Assembly (NCBI RefSeq): GCF_002127585.1
Contig: NZ_NEGZ01000002.1
Location: 1 to 64,000, forward strand
DNA length: 64,000 nucleotides
DNA from: Janthinobacterium sp. GW458P
GTDB taxonomy: Bacteria; Pseudomonadota; Gammaproteobacteria; Burkholderiales; Burkholderiaceae_D
Direction of reading: 5' to 3'
Positions 1 through 6,820 of this stretch are shown piece after piece. Each line of letters begins with the position of its first letter. The first letter of the stretch is position 1. The notes under the pieces are model-generated. The model worked only from the letters and a program-made list of their open reading frames with translations. It was not told the origin of the DNA and did no database searches. The position numbers were made by a program, and so were the translations under genes.

Positions 1-642
1 GGCAGGGGCGGCAGGCGCGGCGCCGGAGCCGGCGGAGCTGCTGCGCGCGCTGCGCTGCACGTAGGCGTTCGCCAGCGACAGGGCCTGGTCGGCCTTCACG
101 GCATCGCTGACCATGCCCGACAGGATCAGGGTGTCGCCTGCCACGGTGATGTGGATATTCTTTTCATTCGGCAGCAATTCGCTCATGCGCGCCTGCAGGC
201 TGCTGCTGTCGATGCCGACGGCCAGGTCGATGATGGTGGCGTCGTTGTTCTTGTTCCACAGGATCAGGTTGGTCGTGCCGACGGAGCGTCCCAGCAGGTA
301 GACTTCGCTGGGGTTGAGCAGGATCACGTCGGCGATGCGCGGGTCGCCGACGGACATGCGGCTGGCCGCAAACGGCAGGCGCATCAGGGTCGACTTGCCT
401 TCGGCCAGGCTCATTTGCGGCGCCATCTCGGTACGTCCGGCCCGCGATTCGCTTTGCGGCGGCGTGGCCTTGGGACGGGCGGCGGCGCGGCTGCTCCTGG
501 CGGCGCCGGCTTCGGCGGCAACGGCGGTGGCGGTAGCGGCGACTGGTTCGCTGTGCGCCTGGGGCGCCAGGGCGCCGATCATGGCGAGGGCAAGCGCCAG
601 GCTCAGTACCCGGCTTCCGCTTGCTGTGCAATTTGTGCTCAT
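1..642 (-). CDS. cpaC: Flp pilus secretin CpaC/RcpA, N-terminal part (runs off the window)
   Basis: About 214 N-terminal residues are present; the rest lies before position 1. The start at 642 gives a signal peptide (hydrophobic core LALALAMIGALA, about residues 13-26). After an Ala/Arg-rich linker comes a pilus-formation N domain (about 75-145, with the stretch RMSVGDPRIADVILL), then a BON-like segment (about 158-195). This order is that of the outer-membrane channel of Tad/Flp pili. It lies 22 nt after cpaB in the same operon. The family call is from recognised motifs and context; the secretin barrel itself is not in view. Confidence 0.88.
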   Translation of the reverse strand, partial: MSTNCTASGSRVLSLALALAMIGALAPQAHSEPVAATATAVAAEAGAARSSRAAARPKATPPQSESRAGRTEMAPQMSLAEGKSTLMRLPFAASRMSVGDPRIADVILLNPSEVYLLGRSVGTTNLILWNKNNDATIIDLAVGIDSSSLQARMSELLPNEKNIHITVAGDTLILSGMVSDAVKADQALSLANAYVQRSARSSSAGSGAAPAAPA

Positions 643-664
643 GGCATGACTCCTCTGGTGCAGG

Positions 665-1513
665 TTAGAATTGTTGGGAGCTGCGTTCCAGCCCCTTGAT
701 GACATCGATGCGGGGGCCGGCCTGCGGCGCTGGCGCGGCGACAGGACGGCGGCGTGGCGCCGGTTTGGCTTGCACCATGGCGGCGGGGGCCGCGGCGGCG
801 ACTTTTTCGTCGAGCAAGCTGGTCTTGGTGGCGCCATCCGTGTTGACGGGCTTGTCCTCGACCTGGTTGCGCAGCACCAGCGACAGGGTGCCCACGCTGC
901 GCGCCAGGTCGAGTTTTTCCGCCTGCTCCGGCGTCAGTTCCAGGGTCACGGCGTTGACCACCTTGGGCTTGGTGTCGTCGCGGTTCGATTCCTGGGCGAT
1001 GGCCAGCACGAGTATGCGTTCGAGCACGATCTTGGAAATGTTCGGATCGCGGTCCGGCGTCTTGCGGGCGCCTTCGCCCTGGGTGTTGACGAGGATGTCG
1101 ACGAAGTTGCCGGGCAGGGCGAAGCCGGCCACGCCTACCACATCATTGACGCGCACGGTCATGGCGCGCTTGCCTTCGGCGACGACGGCGGACAGGCCGC
1201 CCTGGGTGCCCGGAGGCGCCAGCTTGCCTTCCATGATCGGTTCGCCATGCTGGATGCTGGTGCGCGTGACGCGCGTTTCCAGCAGTTTCGGATCGTTGAT
1301 GGCGCCAGGCGGCAGCGCATTCGACGGCCAGTCCACCATGCGTACCATGTCGGGCGTGATGCGTGCCCCCAGGCTGATGTCGACCTGGGCCACGGCCACC
1401 TTGTTGATGTTGCCCGAGGCTTGGGCATTGATCCAGCGCGCGGCCACGATGACCGCGGCGAACGCCAGGATGACCGCAATGGCCATCATCGTCAGAGCGC
1501 GTGCGTTTCTCAT
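665..1513 (-). CDS. cpaB: Flp pilus assembly protein CpaB/RcpC
   Basis: The 282-residue protein has one N-terminal membrane segment (about 8-27) and a SAF-like domain (about 38-105). A CpaB/RcpC core follows, containing the recognisable stretches GNFVDILVNTQ and LELTPEQAEKLDLA. The C-terminus is a Pro/Ala/Lys-rich tail. In Tad systems this periplasmic, inner-membrane-anchored protein works with the CpaC secretin. Its ATG overlaps the stop of the upstream ATPase gene as ATGA (1510-1513), which suggests translational coupling. Length and domain order are normal for the family. Confidence 0.92.
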   Translation of the reverse strand: MRNARALTMMAIAVILAFAAVIVAARWINAQASGNINKVAVAQVDISLGARITPDMVRMVDWPSNALPPGAINDPKLLETRVTRTSIQHGEPIMEGKLAPPGTQGGLSAVVAEGKRAMTVRVNDVVGVAGFALPGNFVDILVNTQGEGARKTPDRDPNISKIVLERILVLAIAQESNRDDTKPKVVNAVTLELTPEQAEKLDLARSVGTLSLVLRNQVEDKPVNTDGATKTSLLDEKVAAAAPAAMVQAKPAPRRRPVAAPAPQAGPRIDVIKGLERSSQQF

Positions 1514-2856
1514 TTTGCTTCCCCTTTGTGCTGGACCGCTGCCGGTCCGGTGTGTGTGCTTGCAAGGTCGTCATCGCTGCCGAAATAGTTTTCCCATGCC
1601 CAGAACAGGACTTCCGGGGACAGGCGTGCCGGGTGGTCTTCATAACGTGCCTGGTCGCAGACCTGCGCGAGGATGTCGCGCGGATAGCAGGCCAGCAGGG
1701 GCCGCTTGTAGAGGCTGTGCAGGTGCAGCAGATAGGTGTACGAGGCTTCGTCGTAATTGATGCCCAGCTGTGCGCAGGTGTTGCGGAACACGGCCAGGTA
1801 GTGGTAGGCGCTCAACGGACCCACATGGATCTTGTAGCCGATGCGGCGCAGGAAGGAGTCGTCGGCCAGCTGCTGCGGCGCCAGATTCGACGAAAACACC
1901 ACGATCACGTCGAAGGGCACGGGGAATTTGTAGCCCGTGTGCAGCGACAGGTAATCGATGTGGCGCGCCATCGGCACGATCCAGCGGTTCATCAATTCCA
2001 CCGGCGAGCAGCGCTGGCGGCCCAGGTCGTCGATGATGAAGATGCCGTTGTTGGCCTTCAGGTGCGGCGGCGCCTGGTACAGGCGGGCGCCCTGGTCGAA
2101 TTGCAGGTCCAGCATGTCGAGCGTCAGTTCGCCGCCCGTCAGCACGGCGGGGCGCTGCGTGCGCACCCAGCGCGGGTCGGACGGTACGGAGCCCTTGTTC
2201 GACAGGGTGTGCAGCATGGGGTCGAGGAAGGGCAGGACTTCGCCGTCGACCATCACGGCATGCGGCAGGGCGATGGCGCCGCTGAGCAGGCCGTTCAGGC
2301 GCTCGGCCAGATAGCTCTTGCCGCTGCCGGCCGGGCCGTGGAAGAACAGGGCGCGTCCGGAGTTCATGGCCGCGCCCAGCTGGTCGAGCACCGCCGAACT
2401 GGCCACCACGTCGCGAAATTCGCGCAGCACGTCGTCGCGGGTGACATGCATGTGCGCCACGCTTTGCGCCAGCACCTGGTTGCTGTAGTCGGCCAGGGTG
2501 ACGGGGGCGGGCCCGCTGTAGGCATTGCGGCGCATGTACTCGGCGGCGCGCAGGCGGCCCTGGTCGCCCAGCTGGTAGTACAGGTCGGCGTCGGTGCCGC
2601 TGCTGCCGTTGCGGCGCGCTTCGCACAGCTTTTCGGCACGCATGAAGGCGAGCAGCGGTTCGAGCACGCCGGCGCCCAGCTTCACGTGGGTCGACAACGC
2701 CGGCAGGCCAACCTGGCCGCGCAGGAAGAGTATTTTGACCAGCAGTTCGACCAGGAACAGGAACGGCAGTCCCGTTTCCTCGACCGTGCGTGGCGCGCGC
2801 CTGGCCGCCGGCTCGATGCCGCCGCCGTCGCTGCGTTCTGGGTAGGTGTCAGGCAT
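1510..2856 (-). CDS. AAA+ ATPase embedded in the tad locus
   Basis: The 448-residue protein has Walker A GPAGSGKS (174-181), Walker B IFIIDD (272-277), a sensor-1-like VFSSN (320-324) and an arginine-containing FLRRIGYKI (335-343). The first 130 residues are helical and may hold a winged-helix-like region. No membrane segment or signal peptide is seen, so it should be cytoplasmic. It is not CpaE (ParA/MinD-like) or CpaF (secretion ATPase) by motif; it is an extra AAA+ protein between the methyltransferase gene and cpaB. The start at 2856 is preceded by GAGGAG. Its role in pilus assembly is unknown to me. Confidence 0.8.
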   Translation of the reverse strand: MPDTYPERSDGGGIEPAARRAPRTVEETGLPFLFLVELLVKILFLRGQVGLPALSTHVKLGAGVLEPLLAFMRAEKLCEARRNGSSGTDADLYYQLGDQGRLRAAEYMRRNAYSGPAPVTLADYSNQVLAQSVAHMHVTRDDVLREFRDVVASSAVLDQLGAAMNSGRALFFHGPAGSGKSYLAERLNGLLSGAIALPHAVMVDGEVLPFLDPMLHTLSNKGSVPSDPRWVRTQRPAVLTGGELTLDMLDLQFDQGARLYQAPPHLKANNGIFIIDDLGRQRCSPVELMNRWIVPMARHIDYLSLHTGYKFPVPFDVIVVFSSNLAPQQLADDSFLRRIGYKIHVGPLSAYHYLAVFRNTCAQLGINYDEASYTYLLHLHSLYKRPLLACYPRDILAQVCDQARYEDHPARLSPEVLFWAWENYFGSDDDLASTHTGPAAVQHKGEAK

Positions 2857-2889
2857 GATGTGTACTCCTCTTGCTCGGATGGACGGATA

Positions 2890-3516
2890 TCAGAAAATGA
2901 AGGGCAGCAGGCGGTACTTCACCTGGCGCATGTAGACGCGGTAGCGCACGTCGGTGGCCAGGAAGCGCTCTTCGCGCAGCAGGCGCGCCACCAGCATCGA
3001 GATCGTCGCGACATAGGTCACGGTATTGGCGGCCGAGGTATTGGCCAGCAGGTAGCCGCTCAGGGAAATCAGGTAGCTGGCATACAGCGGATGGCGGATG
3101 ACGCGGTAGACGCCGCCCGTCTTGATGTCGCGCTGCGCCGCGACCAGGCCGAAGCTGCGGTTCAGCGACAGCAGGCCGGCGATCTGCAGCAGGCTGCCGA
3201 CGGCCAGCAGGTAACGCGCGCCGGGCCAGATGGCCATGTCGGATGGCGCGAAGAGGAAGGGGGCGAAGGTGGCGCCGATGGCCAGCAGCCAGTCGCCCGC
3301 ATCGGTGGAGACGCTGACGGGGGCCGAGCGCACGATGAAGAACAGGGCTGCCAGGGTTTCGGCGGCGCAGAACAGCAGATAGCTCCAGTCGCCGCTGTGC
3401 AGGTAGCCCACCACGTGGGCAGTGGCAAAGATCGTCCACAGGCCGGCCATGGTGATGCTGGTGAGCAGGCTGGCGCGTCGGGAGTGGCACAGGGTGGCGA
3501 GGGTATCCATGATCAT
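2890..3516 (-). CDS. ICMT/PEMT-like integral membrane methyltransferase
   Basis: This is a 208-residue polytopic protein with about five hydrophobic segments. The C-terminal signature RHPLYASY (141-148), followed by RLLREERFL near 178-186, matches the isoprenylcysteine carboxyl methyltransferase/phospholipid methyltransferase group, which uses S-adenosylmethionine at the membrane. It lies 33 nt from cpaA and 33 nt from the AAA gene, inside the tad operon. Its substrate cannot be read from the sequence; a pilin or lipid substrate is possible. The family is fairly sure, the function is not. Confidence 0.75.
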   Translation of the reverse strand: MIMDTLATLCHSRRASLLTSITMAGLWTIFATAHVVGYLHSGDWSYLLFCAAETLAALFFIVRSAPVSVSTDAGDWLLAIGATFAPFLFAPSDMAIWPGARYLLAVGSLLQIAGLLSLNRSFGLVAAQRDIKTGGVYRVIRHPLYASYLISLSGYLLANTSAANTVTYVATISMLVARLLREERFLATDVRYRVYMRQVKYRLLPFIF

Positions 3517-3549
3517 GTCCTTTAGTGGGGGTGACCGGAGCGGCGCTTG

Positions 3550-4137
3550 TCAGCGCAAGCTCCACAGGTGCGTGTAATGCAGGAGTATCTGCAAGCCGGT
3601 GCCGCTGGCGATGGCAAAGGCGTAGGCCAGCTTGCCGGTCGCCGCCGGCGGCTCGGCGATCGTGGCGGCGCCGCCGGCCAGGCTGTGCAGCAGCGCGCCC
3701 AGCATCATGTGATAGGTGTTCTTCAGCACCTGGCGCAGTCGCTGGCCGGCCAGCGCGGCGGCCAGCGCCAGTACGCCGCCGCACAGGAAGGTCAGCAGGG
3801 CCGCTTCCAGCACGGCATCGGGGCCGAGGAAGGCGCCGCACATGGCCATCAGCTTGACGTCGCCGGCACCCAGGGCACGCAGCAGATACATGGGCAGCAG
3901 CAGGGCCAGTCCGGCGCCGGCGCCGGCCAGCGCCTGCAGCAGGCCCAGGCCGCCGAACGGGGTGTCGAACAGGCCGGCGCCGGACGGCACGAAGCTGTTC
4001 AGGACCAGTCCCGCCAGCGTGCCCCACAGCACCAGCCGGTTGGGGATGCGGCGCGTGCGCAGGTCGTGCCACAGCGCGGCGGCGAGCAGGGTGGCCAGCA
4101 CGGCCAGGCACAGCAGCATGGGGAGGGGGGCGTTCAT
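3550..4137 (-). CDS. cpaA: Type IV prepilin peptidase CpaA/TadV
   Basis: This is a 195-residue membrane aspartic peptidase of the A24 family. The two catalytic aspartates are visible: D25 in HDLRTRRIPN and D93 in GAGDVKL. It has only the peptidase part and lacks the N-terminal methylase domain of PilD, which is normal for Tad systems. It should cleave the leader peptides of the Flp pilins encoded just upstream. I chose the ATG at 4137 because it overlaps the PAP2 stop as ATGA (4134-4137); longer in-frame starts would run inside the PAP2 gene. Confidence 0.92.
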   Translation of the reverse strand: MNAPLPMLLCLAVLATLLAAALWHDLRTRRIPNRLVLWGTLAGLVLNSFVPSGAGLFDTPFGGLGLLQALAGAGAGLALLLPMYLLRALGAGDVKLMAMCGAFLGPDAVLEAALLTFLCGGVLALAAALAGQRLRQVLKNTYHMMLGALLHSLAGGAATIAEPPAATGKLAYAFAIASGTGLQILLHYTHLWSLR

Positions 4138-5204
4138 GATGTGAGCCCTCCCTTGCTCATGCAGGGCACCGTGGCCATGCTCACTGCGGGCGCCGCCGCC
4201 CGGCTGCCCAGCATGCGTCCCACCAGGCGCCATACCAGCGCGGCGCCGGCCGCGCCCACATAGCCGTCAACGGCGTAGTGCCAGCCCAGGTGGATGGAGC
4301 CGAGCAGGATCAGCACGGCGAAGGCGGACAGGGCGATCCCGGTGGCGCGGTTGACCCGCCAGCCCATCATGGCCATCAGCACGGCCGTGGCCACATGCAT
4401 GCTGGGCATGGCGGAGATGCCCAGATCGCCGTTCGCTCCCTTGCTTTGATAGCCTTGCCACAGCATGTCCTGCACCTGCAGGGCCCAGACAGGGATGTGC
4501 TGGTTGGCTTCATGCAGGTAGGCCATCAGCGGCGCATACGGGTCGCTGCTGTGCAGGTGGCCGTAGTAGCAGGGGCCGACGGAGGCGAACAGCACGGCCA
4601 TGATGCTGCCCAGCACGATCCAGGTCAGTGCAAAGCTGAGCAGGAACTGCATGCGCAGCAGCGGACGGCGGGTATCGAGGATGAGCCAGTACAGCACGGC
4701 GTAGAACAGGAAAAACCAGAAATGGTAGGAAAAGTTCAGCAGGGCCGTCACCAGCGGATGGCCCAGCAGCGGCTGCAGCCTTTCCCATGGGGCCACGCCG
4801 CCATGCAGGGCCATGTCCCAGCCGGACAGGGTGGCATCCCAGGTATAGGGGTGCAGGCGCGGGATGGCGGCCTTGAAGACGGTAAAGCTCGACGCGAAGA
4901 TGGGAATCAGCAGCATGGCCGGCAGCGCGTGCAGCAGGCGCTCGTTGCTCAGGTAGCGGCGCAGGTCATGGTACAGGTAGTGGCACAGGCGGTGCGGGCG
5001 CTGCACCACCATGACGCGAATGGTGTAGCCGCACAGGATGAAGACGGGACCCGTGAGGATGGCGACGAGGAAGCCGGCCAGCACGTTGAGGATGTCCGAT
5101 GGGCTGGGCAGGCTGCCGGCCAGCACGGTGGCCGCGGCGGCGTACAGCAGCACGATCAGCAGCAGGGCGCGGTGGGTGCGCAGCGAGGCGCGCAGGGTGT
5201 TCAT
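4134..5204 (-). CDS. PAP2-superfamily membrane phosphatase in the tad operon
   Basis: The 356-residue protein has about seven to eight membrane segments. The PAP2 signature motifs are visible as SAMPSMH (264-270) and HLGWHYAVD (305-313), including the conserved histidines and aspartate. Such enzymes remove phosphate from lipid phosphates or exchange lipid head groups at the membrane. The gene overlaps flp2 upstream (ATGA at 5201-5204) and cpaA downstream, so it is expressed with pilus genes. The substrate is unknown; undecaprenyl or phosphatidate phosphates are the usual candidates. Confidence 0.82.
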   Translation of the reverse strand: MNTLRASLRTHRALLLIVLLYAAAATVLAGSLPSPSDILNVLAGFLVAILTGPVFILCGYTIRVMVVQRPHRLCHYLYHDLRRYLSNERLLHALPAMLLIPIFASSFTVFKAAIPRLHPYTWDATLSGWDMALHGGVAPWERLQPLLGHPLVTALLNFSYHFWFFLFYAVLYWLILDTRRPLLRMQFLLSFALTWIVLGSIMAVLFASVGPCYYGHLHSSDPYAPLMAYLHEANQHIPVWALQVQDMLWQGYQSKGANGDLGISAMPSMHVATAVLMAMMGWRVNRATGIALSAFAVLILLGSIHLGWHYAVDGYVGAAGAALVWRLVGRMLGSRAAAPAVSMATVPCMSKGGLTS

Positions 5205-5374
5205 GACAGGGCCAGGACCACTTGGTCCTTGACGTAGACAAACAGCAGCTTGACCTGGTCGCCGACCAGGGTGATCGTGATTACCAGCACTGCCGCGATC
5301 AGGCCCGCCAGCAGCGCGTATTCGATCGCTGTGACTGCCGACTCGTCGGATAAACGGCTGAAGAAAGATTTCAC
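5201..5374 (-). CDS. Flp-type pilin, second copy (GTG start)
   Basis: The 57-residue protein has a short charged leader (MKSFFSRLSDES) followed by AVTAIEYALLAGLIAA and a long hydrophobic helix, the layout of Flp pilins with the cleavage motif followed by EY. The residue at -1 of the expected cleavage site is Ala rather than the usual Gly. The start is a GTG at 5372-5374; no in-frame ATG gives a leader of suitable length. The stop overlaps the PAP2 start. It may be a minor pilin or pseudopilin. Confidence 0.85.
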   Translation of the reverse strand: MKSFFSRLSDESAVTAIEYALLAGLIAAVLVITITLVGDQVKLLFVYVKDQVVLALS

Positions 5375-5431
5375 GATGGGCCTCGCTATGCGTTCGTCAA
5401 GGTGGGCGTGCCGGGGAATGCGGGGAAAAGT

Positions 5432-5462
5432 TGTCCGGGCCGCGCCTGGGCCGGCCCGGACA
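5432..5462 (-). terminator. Hairpin between the two flp genes, possible attenuator
   Basis: A perfect 10-bp inverted repeat (TGTCCGGGCC at 5432-5441 with GGCCCGGACA at 5453-5462, 11-nt loop) lies in the 96-nt gap between flp1 and flp2. On the minus strand it is followed by ACTTTTCC, a short T run. It could partly terminate transcripts after the major pilin gene or protect their 3' end. Confidence 0.5.
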
Positions 5463-5470
5463 GTACCGCC

Positions 5471-5641
5471 TCAATTCGCGGCGGTGAGCTTGGTACCGAT
5501 GGTGCTGAAGGTCTTTTTCAGCTGCGTGCCGACGATGGTGACGGCGGCGATGATCACGACGGCAATCAGGGCAGCGATCAGGCCGTATTCAATTGCGGTG
5601 ACGCCATCTTCTTCGCGGATAAAGTTTTTGATGAGGTTCAT
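5471..5641 (-). CDS. flp: Flp-type major pilin
   Basis: The 56-residue prepilin has leader MNLIKNFIREEDG, a canonical cleavage point G/VTAIEY with Glu at +5, then the hydrophobic stretch GLIAALIAVVIIAAVTIVG and a short Lys-containing tail. This is the standard Flp/type IVb pilin processed by CpaA. A clear AGGAG ribosome site lies 8 nt before the ATG. Its consensus leader, strong ribosome site and the hairpin just downstream suggest this is the abundant subunit. Confidence 0.95.
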   Translation of the reverse strand: MNLIKNFIREEDGVTAIEYGLIAALIAVVIIAAVTIVGTQLKKTFSTIGTKLTAAN

Positions 5642-5724
5642 GACAACTCCTGGTGGTGGTTGAACTACTACGGTGGATAAAACGGTTTGGCAACGTTGCT
5701 TGCGGGTGCGTCGGTCTGGCCGCT

Positions 5725-5871
5725 TCATGGGCTTTCTCCGAGTGCCAGCAGCCCGATGATGCACACCACAGCCATGAGTGCCGCCACCAGGGCATAGCGA
5801 TAGAACGCAGCCTTTTCCTTGCCCTGTAAATAGGTGATCAGGGCTGTCGGAAGAAACTTGTCAAAACGCAT
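5725..5871 (-). CDS. Small membrane protein, degenerate Flp-like
   Basis: The 48-residue ORF reads MRFDKFLPTALITYLQGK, then EKAAFYRYALVAALMAVV and a hydrophobic tail ending in GESP. It aligns with the neighbouring pilin (YGLIAALIAVV against YALVAALMAVV), but the Gly/Ala at -1 and the Glu at +5 are replaced (Lys/Ala region and Arg). GGAG lies 8 nt before the ATG at 5871; a longer in-frame reading back to 6039 lacks such support. It is first in the tad operon. It could be a non-processed pilin relative or a pilus accessory peptide. Confidence 0.6.
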   Translation of the reverse strand: MRFDKFLPTALITYLQGKEKAAFYRYALVAALMAVVCIIGLLALGESP

Positions 5872-5943
5872 GCTGTACTCCGTATCGTGGTGGGCTGCGG
5901 CGGTGATCTGCACTCCGGTAGTTCCACTATAGAAGTTGGCGTT

Positions 5944-5957
5944 TTGATCTACATCAG
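5944..5957. promoter_or_regulatory. FNR/Anr-like site upstream of the flp genes
   Basis: TTGAT-CTAC-ATCAG matches the FNR/Anr consensus TTGAT-N4-ATCAA with one mismatch. It lies 73 nt before the degenerate pilin ORF. A TATAGT -10-like hexamer sits downstream of it on the minus strand (5931-5926). The match is by eye only. Confidence 0.4.
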
Positions 5958-5962
5958 AAGAA

Positions 5963-6013
5963 CCTCCTTTTATTGCAAGGAGGAACTGCTTGTTTTTTTC
6001 GTGACAATTGTCA
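5963..6013. promoter_or_regulatory. Hairpin and 12-bp palindrome in the flp upstream region
   Basis: CCTCCTT (5963-5969) and AAGGAGG (5977-5983) form a 7-bp stem with a 7-nt loop. On the plus strand a T-rich run (5991-5999) follows. At 6002-6013 there is a perfect palindrome TGACAATTGTCA. Both lie in the 247-nt gap between the response regulator and the pilus genes, which otherwise shows no gene. The palindrome looks like an operator for a dimeric regulator; the regulator is unknown. Confidence 0.4.
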
Positions 6014-6118
6014 TGGTTGAGTTTGGCGCGCGCGGGCACGGGCGTGCCGGTGGCTGGCGCGGGGGAGGCGGGGAGGGAAGGCGCGGCCTGGCAGCGGCCG
6101 TGCGGGGGAGCAGCGGCG

Positions 6119-6820
6119 TCAGGCGCCGGGCGGCAGTTCGCCCAGGTGGTGCTTGGTGGCGTAGGCGTACAGTTCCAGGCGGTTGTACACGCCCAGCTTG
6201 CGGTAGATCGAGGTCAGGTGATTGCGCAAGGTATGTTCAGAGATGAACAACTGGTCGGCCAGCAGCTTGGCGGGCGTGCCGCTGCCGTGCACCAGGGCGG
6301 CGATGATCTTTCTTTCCTTCAGCGTCAGGCTGGCCACGGCGACGGCCTGCGCCGAGCCGCCGCCGGGCTGGGTCAGCTGCGTGAGCATGCGTCCCAGCAT
6401 CGCGTGCTCTAGCCACAGCTCGCCGTGATACACCTTTTCGATGGCCTTGAGTACCATGTCCGCCGGGGCATCCTTGCTGACGATGCCGCGCGCGCCCTTG
6501 AGCACCGTCTGGTCCAGGATGGCCTGGTCATGGCTGGCCGTCAGCACCAGGATGCGCGTGCTGCCGCACTGCGCCAGCGCCGGCAGGATGGCCAGCGAGC
6601 TGATGCCGCCCAGGTCCAGGTCCAGCACGATCACGTCGGGCTGCAGCGCCTTGGCCAGCTCCAGCGCCTCGGCGCTGTCGGAGGCCGTGGCCACCACGCG
6701 CATGCCCGAATGCTCGCCGCCGATCAGCCGTTCCAGGCCCCACAGCATGGTCTTGTGGTCGTCCACCAGCATGACGCTGATGACGTGGCTGGGCGATGGC
6801 ATGTGGCGGCTGTCATTCAT
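6119..6820 (-). CDS. NarL/LuxR-family response regulator
   Basis: The 233-residue protein has a receiver domain (about 12-130) with acidic pair DDH, phospho-acceptor region VLDLDLGG and lysine in VSKDAP. A LuxR-type helix-turn-helix follows (about 165-230; LTLKERKIIAALV through NHLTSIYRKLGVYNR). The start at 6820 overlaps the kinase stop as ATGA (6817-6820), so kinase and regulator are coupled. The gene ends about 250 nt before the tad operon, on the same strand, which makes the pilus genes possible targets; this is inference. Confidence 0.93.
   Translation of the reverse strand: MNDSRHMPSPSHVISVMLVDDHKTMLWGLERLIGGEHSGMRVVATASDSAEALELAKALQPDVIVLDLDLGGISSLAILPALAQCGSTRILVLTASHDQAILDQTVLKGARGIVSKDAPADMVLKAIEKVYHGELWLEHAMLGRMLTQLTQPGGGSAQAVAVASLTLKERKIIAALVHGSGTPAKLLADQLFISEHTLRNHLTSIYRKLGVYNRLELYAYATKHHLGELPPGA

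Noticed and set aside
1501-3525. Plus-strand frame of 674 codons across the tad genes
   Set aside because: It crosses three genes with family motifs on the minus strand and encodes a Gln/His/Arg-rich sequence typical of a shadow frame.
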